This document shows, piece after piece, positions 12,425 to 24,250 of a DNA stretch of 64,000 bases. Both the position numbers and the translations under genes were made by a program. Under the pieces are notes generated by a model, which made no database searches, had not been told where the DNA came from, and worked only from the letters and a program-made list of their open reading frames with translations. Position 1 is the first letter of the stretch. Each line of letters opens with the position of its first letter. The stretch comes from Cephalopachus bancanus. Its lineage: Eukaryota; Chordata; Mammalia; Primates; Tarsiidae. Location: contig JAPVLO010000055.1 of assembly GCA_027257055.1 (NCBI GenBank), positions 6,223,501 to 6,287,500 on the forward strand, written 5' to 3'.

Positions 12425-13353
12425 ATCTGCTCAACTCTGGTAAATTCCTTGAAATCAAAGATAGCATTATGCCATCTCTGTACCTCAGACAATGTAGCAC
12501 AATCCCTTAGACATAGATATAGATACTCAGTGAATGTTTTCTGAGATCAAGCCAGAGAACCTAGCAGACACTCTCTATTCTGAGTGGCCCCTTTATCAGC
12601 CCTACCATGATATGTAAGATAATTTCTTTTGTGCAGCACCTTAAAGGCCCCTGTAAAAGTAGAAATGATAGCTCAGAGTCAGACACTGTAATCCTATACC
12701 AGTCATTATCCCCTTAAGTCATCTTTTTGTCTAAGTATGAACACAACCCTAAAACAGAGAAGGAAATCTTTGAACAAGACTTCACTGAGAACTTTCTAGT
12801 CACCCTTGGCTTCCTCCCTGCCTTGCAACATTTGAGCCATCAGCAGGCTACACTGGGCATGTTGCTTCTCTTTAACGTGTGTCCCTGCATGGTAGCTAGA
12901 AGGTGCTCAGTACACATCATGGAGGAGCTCTTAGTGTCCTGGCCTGCTCTGCACTTGTCTTTTCTCTACACTCCTTGTCTCCCTCAATTCCAAAAGTGCT
13001 GTACTCCCTGCAGGTCCCAAACTCACCATGGACCTTCATACCTCTGGACTTTGGCAATGATCCTTCTCTTCTTCTATTTTCTGTTTAATGCCTTTAATAT
13101 CAGTCTGATTTATCTAGTGGTCCTGGCTTCAGGGCAGAGCCTTCACCTGTCATCAGAATAGTGATTACCTTGTGGATCTGGGCCTCCATTAAACCACTAC
13201 AAGGCTCTGTCCACCCACCTACAGGTGGACAGAGACAGGCTGTGTGCATATCACTGACTAACAGTGGATTTGACCTGGCTCATGTAGGTGGTCACACAAC
13301 ACACTAAAACAAAATTCTGTCTGGTTTCTGAAGGACTAGAGAACTCACAGGAA
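12425..13353. other. 929-bp segment bounded by the 32-bp repeat; L2 trace
   Basis: The left part (about 12440-12545) resembles an L2 3' end ('gaatgttttctgag' tail). A 144-codon plus-strand frame at 12727-13161 has a hydrophobic C-terminal stretch but no recognised domain, and I do not call it a gene. A small hairpin ('ctctgtccacc' / 'ggtggacagag') lies near 13206-13234. Confidence 0.45.
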
Positions 13354-13385
13354 AAATAAACCTCCTGTGTGAATAATATGCAGCT
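13354..13385 (+). repeat. 32-bp exact direct repeat, copy 2
   Basis: Identical to 12393-12424, 961 bases downstream. It could be a templated insertion or a remnant of a larger duplication. Confidence 0.9.
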
Positions 13386-14754
13386 TTTCCCCAAAACTCA
13401 CCATGGTTGACTAAGAGAGCAGTGACTACTAATGTATTTGTTCATTCAGTTTCCTTAAAGAAATGATACCTACTAATCAATAAATCAGGGGGCAGGAGGA
13501 GAGAAAAATATAACCAATTTCTGGGTTATAAAGCACAGACAGGAATTTTATATACCTTCCACAGTAATGCAATTTATTGTAAATAATGCTTTAGAAACCA
13601 GAACAAACCCCAGAGTTTGCACATAGATCAATCACACATGTATTCAGTCAGTCACCCAGCAACACCTTATAAATGTGAAGGAGGTAGGAGCACAAGCTAA
13701 AGGAAAGTAGATACTGTGAGTCTGTCCTAGATCACTTCCTCAAAAGATGTACTTTACATGGTAACCAGAAGTGCTTATAAACATCCAGACACTTGACAGG
13801 ATGAGAGATATCAAAGAAGAGAGGAATCATGCTGCATGCAAGCTCTGAAGAGACATCAACTATGTTCGCAATCAGAGACGAATCCATGGAAGAGTTGGAA
13901 TCGGACATGCAGCAAAGTGGCCTTCCAGAAACTTCTGATATGACGTTTTGGAAATATTTCCACTCTTTCCCTCTTTTTCTTTGGAGACGCTCAACTTCCT
14001 CCATCCCCCTCTACTAGTGTAGACAAGAGAGCTGCTAGTTCTGAGATGATTGTTATGCAAATAAATTTAAAAAGTGAAATAAAAAGCATGTTAAATTTTT
14101 TAAAAGAGAGAGAAATGCTTTGCTCTTCTGTGTGAAATAAGAATGGCAAGAAGACGCTGGCGTAGGAAGAGAAAAGGCTGTTGCCCATCAAGTTAGCTCA
14201 CAGGCACTGTGAAGTCTTGCATGGACTGCCTATTTGCTGTAGGGTGGATGAGATGGATGGACACTCTTTCTTTTTTTTTAATCAAGGAGCAGCATCACTC
14301 TCTGGAACGGGCCGTGTTTGGAGTGAAAGACTTTTCTACCCCCTAGCTGTGTGGTCAGTAGCACACTACTTAACGGGACCCTCCATTCCATGAATTGAGG
14401 TTACCAATCCGCCTCCAAGACTGCTGTAAGAAAGCAGATCATGAATGGATGTGGAATTTCAATGATCCGTTACTCCCTTTTCCGTTTCCCTTTGTGAACA
14501 TTCAACATAATACAAAAAATAAGTAAATAAAGAAAAGATTATAACACCTTTTGGAATGAAATAAAGAGCATACAGAAAACATTCTTTTACTACTACTATT
14601 ATTATTATTTGTATATTTTATTTTAAAGATGAAGAATACAAGGGGAAAGCTTGAAGAGATGGAATGAGAAATTACCAAGTAGCATGTTCATGGCTTTCTG
14701 GGTCTCAAAGAACAGTGACAGTGCTACCTTCTTCCTCCTTCTCACTCCTATATA
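13386..14754. other. Intergenic, unassigned
   Basis: No repeat family or exon recognised. Short frames on both strands around 13.7-14.2 kb overlap one another and lack domains. Confidence 0.45.
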
Positions 14755-14940
14755 TCAACCTCAGTGTCCATCAATGGACAAATGGATGAAGGAAATGTTT
14801 TTTTCCATCCATTTGTCCATCATTGGACACTTAGGTTGATTCCACATCTTGGCAATTGTGAATAGAGCTACAGTGAACATGGGAGTGCAGATATCTCTTC
14901 AACATACTGATTTTATTTCCTATGGAAATACAAGGGACGG
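14755..14940. repeat. L1 ORF2 fragments in fold-back arrangement
   Basis: A short sense L1 piece (14755-14790, 'tcaatggacaaatggatgaa') meets its antisense counterpart (14802-14839) across an 11-base spacer. Antisense L1 then continues to about 14940 ('attgtgaatagagctacagt', 'gtgcagatatctcttcaaca'). The two pieces form an imperfect hairpin of about 36 bp. This is the ORF2 C-terminal region of an L1PA/L1MA-age element. Confidence 0.8.
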
Positions 14941-14943
14941 AGG

Positions 14944-15330
14944 GAGGGGGGACAAGAAAAACCAGAATTCATTTATACAAAAACGAGCATCTATTCTTAC
15001 ATATTTAAACACCAGTCACCTTCAAAGTGCTCTCTGTTTGATTCAATACACCTAACGAGATGCTTTTTCCACTCATCAAAATAGTTTTTAAACTTTTCAA
15101 TTTTGATGACTTTTAGTGCTTCTGTCTTTTGTTTATTTGTTGCACCTCTTCCACATCTGCAAAACGTTGCCCTTTGTGAACATTTTCATCCTGTGAAACA
15201 AACAAAAAGTCATTCGAGGTGAAATCAAGTGAATAGAGATGATGAGGAACAGGGGTCATTCTGTTTTTGGTCAAAAGCTGCTGAAAACTCAGTGTGATGT
15301 GGGCAGGTGCATGCGTAAATCACCAATTAA
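14944..15330 (-). pseudogene. Mariner transposase C-terminal remnant
   Basis: On the minus strand, 15310 down to about 15115 translates to 'APAHITLSFQQLLTKNRM', 'PHHLYSLDFTSNDFLF' and 'KGQRFADVEEVQQ'. These correspond to the end of the mariner DD34D domain (the 'YSPDLAPSDFF' region, last catalytic Asp retained in 'SNDF') and the stretch after it. Stops follow. The element end appears near 14944-14970, where the minus strand reads a 'gaattctggtttttcttgtc' type terminus. The N-terminal two thirds and the other inverted repeat are missing or unrecognisable. No function is expected. Confidence 0.8.
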
Positions 15331-15591
15331 GAAGTGGGCAAACTTGTTGAAAGATTCTCCAAAAAAATTAAAAATACACTGAAGCCAAACGCAACTTCTC
15401 ACAACAATGCTAGCTGGTACACTGATATTGAGGGGTTCCCAGAACACTTACACTTAACTAGCAGGGGATACCTGTACTATAGGGACTGCTCTCTAAAAAA
15501 TAATTCTGGATTTAAAAAAAAAAATCCATCACCCCTCACATATCCCTAGTAGTGGATTGCTGGATCAGAAAATTTGATTTCTCATGCAATA
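15331..15591. other. Short unassigned interval, possibly more mariner sequence
   Basis: It lies next to the mariner remnant on its upstream coding side, but no transposase motif is recognisable here. A small plus-strand frame has no domain. Confidence 0.35.
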
Positions 15592-15785
15592 GTTCTTAAT
15601 TGGGGGTGATTTTGTCCCCTGGCCCCTAGGGGAAATGCGACAATATCTAGCTAGTGGGTGCTACTGGAACCTAGTGAGTAGATGCCAGGAATGCTGCTAA
15701 GGATCCCACAACACATGGGAAAGCCCTGCCACAGAGGGTATCCAGCCTCAAATGTCAGTAGTGATGAGGCTGAGTATCACTGAAC
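15592..15785 (+). repeat. MER5A-like hAT (Charlie) fragment
   Basis: 'attttgtcccctggccccta', 'gacaatatctagctagtggg', 'gatgccaggaatgctgctaa' and 'caaatgtcagtagtgatgag' follow MER5A order. This is the second copy in the window and is diverged. Confidence 0.75.
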
Positions 15786-15949
15786 TAGCATCAATGTGGT
15801 ACTTGGCCCACAAATGAGGAACAATGGGCAGCTCTGCCCTCATCCATTGGGACACCCACATCTCACTTCTCACCACTCTCACACCTTGAGTACAACTAAG
15901 CTCCCTGACTCATGTTGACTTTCAGAGAACAAAGCAATAAAATCCATTT

Positions 15950-16260
15950 GATGCCATCAAACTGCTTTCATGGAAAGGCTTTTGCCACCAGGGAATCCTC
16001 ACCCTGTCTCTTTGTTTCCCTCCAGAGACCGGCTGGACCCAGGGAGCCAGCCAAGTTGGCGCCAGGATCCAGCAGGGCCTGAGTCCCTGGAGCCAGCCAG
16101 GGCACACGACTACCTGCGAGTAGGCTGTCTAGGAAATCCTGTGACTCAGAAGCACTGAGGCCGTGGGTGACAGCCCAGGCCCAGCCCTTGCCCCTCGCCC
16201 CTTACAGGGCATTGAGGGCTATCTGTAGGGAGAAATAACGTCAAAAAAACAAATAAAAAT
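15950..16260. other. GC-rich island with exon-like signal, unidentified
   Basis: Base composition jumps from AT-rich flanks to GC-rich between about 15975 and 16205. A pyrimidine tract ending in AG ('tctctttgtttccctccag', to about 16025) resembles a 3' splice site. Downstream is a frame of about 45 codons ending at 16158, and the island closes on an A-rich tail with 'aaataaaaataaat'. It could be a terminal exon, a processed pseudogene fragment with its tail, or an unknown repeat. I do not recognise the peptide. Confidence 0.35.
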
Positions 16261-18043
16261 AAATCAATTTGGGGGCTGTTATCATGGGGCATGTCAGATG
16301 CATTTCTTCAGAGACACATCCCAGGGCAGAACTGGCTACCATAGTGAACACTTCCAGGTGAAGGGGTGCAGTGGATCAGGCTGAAGAGTTTCAGGAAAGT
16401 GACATCATCTCTCAGCCTCTGAAATCCTCAGTCCTGAGTTTTGAAGAATATCATTTCTTAGGAAGAACCACAGGAGGAAGATAGTCTCCCCATCTTATAG
16501 ATCATAGTGTTAACAGCAACAATGATAGGTAACACTACGTGTCAGATACAGGTGCTGCATGTATGGACTAATTTCACCCACACTACTGCCTGTGGAAGGG
16601 TGGTATGAAATATCCTGAGTGATTGTAAGATGTGACCAGCTCTGCACAAATGTGTTGGATGCCTTGGAATCTTGAGCAGGTCTTCATTGACATTCACCTG
16701 AGTTTCAAAATAATGTAGAAACTTTGGGGAAGATTAGCATAGACTGAGATTAGCATCACTGTATTTTTCAAACTGTATTTTTTCAAACCCAGCTGAAAAA
16801 TAATCTCCTAAAAACAAAACTGGGCTGCGGATTTTATTCCTTTCAGTTTATATATAGTCGGACCTGAACATCGGCTTATTGTGATCATTTGGGTAATACT
16901 GGCTGATATTAGTGAAAAGTCTAAACTACAGAATTTCTAGATGAAAATGCTACTTTTTTCCAAGGGTTGTCAAAGTGACTGACTTTGTGCATCTTTTGGG
17001 CTGAGTTTGAAGGGATGAAAATGCTTTGTAATTAGCCCATTAGCTTATTTTATTTTATGCAAATCTTATTTTTAAACCTTTGACTATAGTTTTATAAAGA
17101 AGATAAATACTTTAACCTATTCATTTGCTTTGAGGTTTCACATTCTTAGTTCATGAAATCTAAATTTGTGAGAGTTAGGAAGAAAGCAAACTACCTGAGT
17201 TAGGCCCCCATCCCCTTTCTGGGTCCTGTGTCTCTCTCCCATGTTGATTGAGGACAAAGCCTTCAGGACTTTCTTGAGTCATTACTTGCATGGAGACTTG
17301 CTCCTCATTTCCCAGAGACAAGACGTTCTCAGTTCTCAGCACAGAGTTCAATGTACACCAGGCATCAGTAACTACTACTGAATAAAGAAGTGGATTGTTG
17401 AGTGAAAGTGATTTAATAAATCCTAATTAAGAATAGGGGATTTTGCTGAAAACTTATAACCTATCAGTAAGAAAGAAAATTTGGGACTAGAACTTAGAAA
17501 TTCAATTTATATAAAGTTCATGAAATGTTCATTCTTTTTCTCCACACACTCAAGGGGTATAAAAAATTATCTGCAAAACAGTAAAATTAAGTAAGTGTTT
17601 GTGTTGAAGGAATAAAAGTTAGTGCTCTTGAATCCTCAAAAAAAGGTAAGAAAATTGAAATAAAATTTTTCTTTAGCAGATTAAATTATGAGCATAACTA
17701 TGAGAGGGCATTGATTCTAGTATCGGTGTCTTGACTAATAGATGCCACATATAATGAAATATTTTGATTGAAAAAGTTCTCAACATTCTTGAAATGAGAT
17801 AATGATATAAATAGTCCATATTTTTAGCTACCTGGAAAAGTTTAGTGTATCCAGGTCAACTTTGTTACTAGCTAACTACTGAGTGTTTAATGTTACAAGA
17901 TTCTTTTGATTTTCTAACACAAATATTTTGCTTTATTTGGGGAGGGAAAATTTGGGATTCAAAAGGACCCATAGAATTACGTGTTTTAATCAACCAAAAA
18001 ATTATTTTATAGATTTCTAAGTTGCTTGGCTTACAAAGTAATT
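16261..18043. other. Intergenic, AT-rich; weak MIR and L2 traces
   Basis: Possible MIR near 16505-16600 and an L2-like tail near 17340-17400. No gene supported. Confidence 0.45.
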
Positions 18044-18330
18044 TTTTTTTTTAAAGCAGGATTTATTGAGTGAACAGAAATGCTCCCACAGTGGAAGGGG
18101 TTGTCGAGTAGTTTGTTAATCTATCTTACATGAGTTCTAATTTTAGCTTAAAATAGTAATACTTAGATCTAAAATTCGAAATATAGTTTCAATCAGGGAG
18201 CACAAAAAAATCGCAGGATTTATGTTCAACAGCACAATGAATTCTGGGGAAGAAGTGTGCTGAATCCACTCCTTTCAAGGTTAAGGCAGAAGCAAGATAT
18301 CCAAAGCTCAGGGGAAGTGCTTAGAGTAGA
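18044..18330 (-). repeat. LTR-like 3' end with poly(A) tail, antisense
   Basis: On the minus strand the segment ends 'ccactgtgggagcatttctg', 'ttcactcaataaatcctgct' and then a run of about 14 A. The 'ctcaataaatcctgctt' ending is typical of retroviral-type LTR R regions. A homologous 3' module occurs at 23921-23975. Upstream of that module the two copies do not align, so the 5' extent given here is a guess. Confidence 0.5.
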
Positions 18331-19017
18331 AATTACACTTCTAGCAACCATACCAGTATTGCATCACTTAGCACTCAATTAAGCTGATACACACATTTAC
18401 TGAAGCAACTGAAACAGCATGTCACAATAACAAGTCCAGTCTATGAACTTCAGCTGATCGCCATAAGAGAAGATGGTACAGGGAGTGGGAAAAGATAAAA
18501 AGCATCAAGAGCTCCTAGAAAATCTGGGATCCAGGGCCCTGGTCTCCTAAAGGAGGTCACAGCACAATCCTGCATCTTGGTGTCCACATCCGTAAATTAA
18601 GTCTGCACTATCAATTAGATACTCCTGTCTTCTTATATATCAGTTGACATCTATGGGGTTACAATAAAAAATCAAGTATTGCAAAAGTCTGGGCAGTCAC
18701 TAACCTCCATGACATTGTGTGAAAATAGTAGGAGTGCATTGCTGAAAGACAGGGTGAGTATTTTATTGATAGTAATAGTAGCAATATCTACAACACAAAT
18801 CTGATAAACTCCTTAAAATTACATCATTACCTTTACCAACACTCTAAGAGTTAAAGTGTATGCCAATTATATAAATTTAAAAATATAGATTAGAAAGATA
18901 AATAACTTACCAAAATAATGTAACTAAAATGAGGTAGATTTGCACTTTTCTCGTCTGATTTCATGCCCCATATCCTTTTACCTCTGTACTATTTAACAAA
19001 TAAGTTAATCATGATAA
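18331..19017. other. Intergenic; MIR-like trace
   Basis: A MIR-like piece may lie at about 18790-18990. Nothing else is recognised. Confidence 0.4.
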
Positions 19018-19316
19018 GGTTGAAGTGAAGTGGCATGATTACAACTTGGCACAACCTTGAACTCCTGAGCTCAGGCAATCCTTCTACCTTAGCCTCCTGA
19101 GTACCTGGGACTATAGGCATGTGCCAACACACTCAGCTAAATTTTTGTAATTATTATTATTATAGTTATAATAATAATTATTGCTATTTTTATTATTTGT
19201 AGATATGAGATCTCACGATGTTGCCCAGGCTGGTTTCCAACTCCTGGGCTCAAGTGATCTTCCCACCTTGGCCTTCCAGAGTACTGGAATTACAGGCATG
19301 AGTCACTGTACCTAGC
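19018..19316 (-). repeat. AluJ-like element, old
   Basis: Antisense dimer: 'tgaagtggcatgattacaac', 'ctcctgagtacctgggacta', then 'gatgttgcccaggctggttt' and 'ggcatgagtcactgtaccta'. The middle linker has expanded into an AT-rich (ATT)n-type palindrome at about 19148-19200. It is old and not of the young family. Confidence 0.85.
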
Positions 19317-20820
19317 CCAGAGCTAAGATTTGATACAGAGTTGAGTTGCCAAATTGAAGACTTATTGTCCATCACTATATTCAAAGAAGAAATTAGTCAT
19401 TTTCACCTTATTTCATTAACATAAACTGTTCCCCAAGAAAGAAACTTTGCAACCTTCATTCTAGTCCATCAGTTGATGTAGGGCCCTTACCTGACTATTC
19501 ATCTCTGATCTCCATTCTTCTGGTCCAGTTCCTGACACAGAGTAGGCTCTTAATACTGATGTATTGATTAAAGCGATACCTTTTTTATTCATCTGTTTTT
19601 GGAAAATCTAATCTCAGAAGAGAGAATGTTCAGGATCTTAGGTACTGAGATCAGAATAAGGGAGGAAAAAATAAAGATAAACAGAGATGCTATAAATATA
19701 AAAATCAAACTGCATTTTCTCAATAATTAATTCCAGCACCATTAGTATTGGGAGGTTGAGCTCAATGATTGGGAAGGGTTCAATCACCAAAATCACCTTT
19801 TCAGTAAGAGACTGAGCTGGTCTTGAACCTTGAGCTCTGTGCCCTGAAGTCTTTGCCCTGTAGCATATATAAAATGCAAATTTGCAAGTGTTTCCTAAGG
19901 CTAAACATAATTGGGTGTGGTACCATCTTGGAAATTACCTTGAAGACTGATGGAAACACTTGCATTTTGAAAGGGCACAAGGTAAGTTCACATTAGGAGA
20001 ATCACTGGGTCACTGCTGACTCTAGTTCCACACTTTGTCCTCTTACTAACTCCCGTTGACGTGGACTCAGGAAACCAAGATTTTATGTTCGTGTTTTTGG
20101 ACCACACTCCAGCCTATTTAATTATTTAATGTCTTGATAATGTTCTCTCAGTGTCCAACTCATCTATTGGCCGTACTTTGGCTGAGACAGAGCAAACTCA
20201 GATGTCTGGTGCTCAGTTTAAGGCAAGAAGACCCCGTTGTGGCAAAGTAACCTTAACTCTACAGTGTCTTGAAGGATGAGGAGACTGGGATACCAGAACA
20301 AGGGAGATAAACTTAAAGTTTGGTGAGCATGATTATTAATGATGAAAAGAGAGGCAACCCATGATTTGGATCTCTATTTTGTCTCTTACTGCCAGTTGAA
20401 ACAAGTGTAAGTCAGCTCTTCTTCTTCAGGGTCATTTTTGCAAAAATGGCAGCAGTAATAGTGATAGAGAATTCTTATATCATACAATTGTGTCATCATT
20501 AAATGAGGTAATCCATAGATAGCTCTATAGTATTGAATGAGCATTTGTTAGCACCATTAACTAAGTAAACTAGTACTTATTGTAATAAATGTTTTCCACA
20601 TATATTAATTGATATTTAATAAATAAGGACATCCTTATTTAATGATTAAACCTTATAGGCAAGTATAACAATAAGAACAATAAATGCTAGCTTTTCTTCT
20701 CTAACTTGCTGCAGTTAGAGATTATGTTTCCAAACATTGACTAAAAACAATGGGCACTTTTCTGTGTGTGAACAAAGTCAGTACTGTTGGCCTCATTAAC
20801 ATTACTTGAACTTATCTTTG
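19317..20820. other. Intergenic; L2-like trace
   Basis: About 19460-19570 resembles an L2 3' end ('cacagagtaggctcttaata'). No gene is supported in the remainder. Confidence 0.4.
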
Positions 20821-20831
20821 AAAGAACAAGA

Positions 20832-20969
20832 TGGAAGCCTGAGGCAGAAGGATTGCCTAAGCCCAGCAGGTTGAGGTTACAGTGGCCATGAGCGTGCCAC
20901 TGCATTCCAGCTGGGTGACAAGAGTGAGACTCCAACTTAAAAGAAAAAAAAAGAAAAAGAAAAAGAAAT
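20832..20969 (+). repeat. 5'-truncated lineage-specific Alu (right arm only)
   Basis: It begins inside the right monomer ('tggaagcctgaggcagaagg') and runs through 'ccactgcattccagctgggt' and 'gagactccaacttaaaag' to an A/G-rich tail. A 10-bp duplication, 'aaagaacaag', lies before it (about 20821-20830) and after the tail (about 20970-20980), so this is a genuine truncated insertion rather than a deletion product. Confidence 0.88.
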
Positions 20970-20989
20970 AAAGAACAAGAAAAAGGCAA

Positions 20990-22480
20990 AAAAGTGCTGA
21001 CATTAGAGGAACACCATGTTCACCAAACATAGATCAGCCCAATACCATCTGGAGGAGGACTCATTGCTTTCTGTTTGAAATGTGTGTCTAACTCTTTTCT
21101 TGAGTCACATTGACTTTGAATGCATGTCAGAAATTAAGCTTTTATCTCTCTTTCTTCTTGAATGTATGTATCAAGACTTTGCATCGCTCAGGGATACCTA
21201 CCACCAAACTAATGTTTTTGGAAATAGTCTGCATGGGTTTTAAGAACTTAATTGAGACTATGAAACTCGATATGAAGATAAGGATTATATATTTGCACAT
21301 TTGTGACCTTCTGGAGAAAGAGACTTCTAATCACATCACTAACACAATATGTGGCATATAGCAAGTGCTCAAATAAATGTGTACTGAACTGGCAAGGTAA
21401 GCATCCAATGGTTGTTTTGATTTTGAACATGGTGATGCAAAGCTTAGAATTAGCACAGAAATCTGAGGAAAATATCCACCTCTATTATCCTTACTGTACT
21501 TACTGGTACTTACTATATAATTGAGTCAGTTTGTTATTTAAATGGCTTCTCCGGAAAAAAAGGTATAAAGGAAAAAGTCTTTACTCCTTGTTCCATAGGC
21601 AAGCAAAAAATAAACTACTGAGAGAATAAACCAATTGTCCAAGGTCAGATGTGGACATTTTGATGGCTTTCTACCTTTTATTTTGTGAGATTTTTAAAAC
21701 TTAATTTTTAATTAATATCAAAATAAAAAATATTGCAATCCCATTTCTCTGATTAGATGTGACATTCTCATATTATAAAAGAAAAAAAAAAGGCAGGGCA
21801 ACCGAAGCTTTTCTGTTCTCTTAATGAATCCTGCTCTCCAAAAAAATAAAAAAAGGCAAAATAGATGGAGCCCATGAGATAGAATTACTAACTCATCCCA
21901 AACCTGTGCCTCTCTTTAATTGACTTAGTTGGTGAGAACTCGCCTTGTGATCTTCTCTCTATAGAAATATCAAAAGACATCAGTTACCAGTTGGTTTGCC
22001 TCAGAGAGGCATTTGGGGACTTAGTGGCTATAGTGGATTATTATAACTCTCATTCTTGATTTTTCTCTAAAGTATTCTAGAATTGTTTTTCATAGGTGGT
22101 TAAAACTGAAAAGGATTTTTAAAATTCCCTTATCCAGTCTTCTTACTTTACTGATAAATCAATCAAAATCCAGAAAGGCTAATCACACTACCTATGGTCT
22201 CACAGCTACTTAGTGAAAGAACAGGAAGGAGACTTCACATTTCTGGCTAAGTGCGCTTTAATATAGCACAATTTCTTCAATAAAACCTACTTAAGTATTC
22301 CAGACTATCTCTCCATAACTTTGAAGAATGTCCTTAAGAAAAGCAAAGTATTTGGTATTGCCAAAGTATGCCCTTCTTTTTGTTGATTTCCTAACTTTTC
22401 TCCTTTAAGTTCAACCCTGTTATTGAGGCAATACTTAAAGCTGGGAACAATTTTCTATAACTAACAATTTATAAAAATAG
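20990..22480. other. Intergenic; L2 and MIR traces
   Basis: An L2/MIR-type tail lies near 21320-21395 ('agcaagtgctcaaataaatg'), and a minus-strand MIR-like segment near 22130-22250 ('tggtctcacagctacttagtg'). No gene supported. Confidence 0.45.
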
Positions 22481-22486
22481 AACAAA

Positions 22487-22780
22487 GCCGGACTCGGTGG
22501 CTCAGCCTGTAATCCCGTGCCGTTGGGAGGCTGAGGTGAGTAGATTGCCTGACCCGTGGGTTCGAGACCCGCCTAGGCAACTTGGCAAGACCTCATCTCT
22601 ACAATAAATCAAAAATCAGCCGGGCGTGGTAGCACGCCTTCCAAGTAGTTCCAGCTACTTGGAAGGCTGAGGTGGAAGGATCGCCAGAGCCTAGCAGGTC
22701 GAGGCTGCAGTGGCTGGAAGCGGCCGTTGCACTCTAGTCTGGGCGACAGAGTGAGACTCCAACTCAAAAAAAAAAAAAAA
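22487..22780 (+). repeat. Lineage-specific Alu, full length
   Basis: It starts 'gccggactcggtggctcagc', has the B-box region 'gggttcgagacccgcctagg', the linker 'ctacaataaatcaaaaatc' and the end 'gagactccaactc' with about 15 A. The flanking 'agaaca' on both sides is a probable short or degraded target duplication. Confidence 0.95.
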
Positions 22781-23488
22781 GAACAGAATGGTATTCTCTC
22801 ATCAAAAAATATTTCCTAGAGGGATTTTATTTTATTTTTTAAAATAGTTTTCCTAAGAAAATAACTAAGCTTGAAGAAGGATAAAGAGCACCCATACATA
22901 TACACACACAGACACACACACAGACACACACACATGTCCTTACAAAGAAACTAGAATTTGCTAAAACAAAAAAATAAATAAAGTTAACTGGAAGCATTGA
23001 ATTTATAAAAAGTTATGTTATAAGTTATATCGTACAAAGGTATATAATAAAAAAGATTAAAATTTTTACATTATTATAGAATTAATGGGATTGTTATATA
23101 GATGAAATAAAATAATAAATACAATAAAATATTCAAAAAAGATAATTAATATATATCAGCATAAAATAAAAGACTAAATTTTGTATCTATAGAACATATT
23201 TCAGATTATAATATGCTTTTATAAACATTAACTTAACTATTAATTATCTTTTGAATTTAATTTTTTAAAGGAAACAAAGCAATTATTCTAGAAATAAGGA
23301 ACTAATTTATATAAATCTAATTAAACAATCACTTGAATATTTGACTCATGTGACTTATAAAGATAATTAACAATTAAGGGTCAGATCAAGTCATTTCTGA
23401 TTTAAGAGAAAAAAATACCTTAGTTGATTACATATTATATTTTCCTCTTACAGATGTCAGATCACCACAGCTTATACACACAAGTGCA

Positions 23489-23542
<54 letters not shown>

Positions 23543-23889
23543 TACATGCGTGCATTGATATAGTTTTATATGTCAGGAGGATACAAGAAAATTATTAGAT
23601 GTCATATCAATTGTAATTGTATTAAATATTGGAGGCAATTAACAAGTTTTATATTTTTTATAGTTTATATTTATTATGGAATTTAAATAGTCTAGTCTTA
23701 AAAAACTGTAAAATCAACTTATTTTCCCTGCGTATATTATGTGTATATGCAGTCATTTTTAAATGACAACTGGGATCATAACTTTAAAGAAATAGTTTAT
23801 AATTCTATAATTTCATAAATTATTCTTCTGAAAACATAACTTTAATAATTTATGTAGCATAAGTTTCTATACAACAGAGTTATTTACAA
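22781..23889. other. Very AT-rich interval with CA repeats
   Basis: Strong AT bias with many TAAT and ATAAA runs. An imperfect CA run lies at about 22901-22935 and a longer one at 23493-23541. No gene is supported, and homopolymer-rich sequence may hide old L1. Confidence 0.6.
23493..23541. repeat. (CA)n microsatellite
   Basis: A CA run of about 24 units with a single interrupted unit near its end. Confidence 0.97.
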
Positions 23890-23894
23890 TGTTT

Positions 23895-24250
23895 CACTTT
23901 TTTTTGTTTTGTTTTTAGAAAGTAGGATTTATTGAGAGGACAGGAAAGCTCACACAGTGGGAGGGGACCCGAGGGGATTGCTCACAATGTGCCACTATTT
24001 TTAACAGAAAGGAGAGCACTAATTGAGAAAGGATTCTGCTAAACTTGTGTGGAAAGAAGAGTGTGTAAGAAGTCAACCAGTGGGAAGAGGTGTTGAAGTG
24101 GGAGAGGAGTGTGGACACGAAAGAATCTGACAGCAGGACAGATGAGAACAAAATGACCCAATTGCTCAAGCGTCTGGATCTTGAAAATGACTGAAAACCC
24201 TACAGATAGTGAAGCAGTAACTCTGAATCCCAGGATCAATTGATAATTGT
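23895..24250 (-). repeat. LTR-like element with A-rich tail, antisense
   Basis: The minus strand ends 'gggtcccctcccactgtgtg', 'agctttcctgtcctctcaat', 'aaatcctactttc' and then a CAAAA-rich tail. The 'gggtcccctcccactgtg' plus 'caataaatcctactttc' ending is retroviral-LTR-like. The A tail after the polyadenylation signal suggests reverse transcription of an RNA that ended there. It shares its last 55 bases or so with 18058-18110. The 5' limit is uncertain. Confidence 0.55.

Noticed and set aside
12727..13161. 144-codon plus-strand frame with a hydrophobic C-terminal segment
   Set aside because: No recognised domain, no splice or promoter context, and T-rich codons give hydrophobic stretches by chance.
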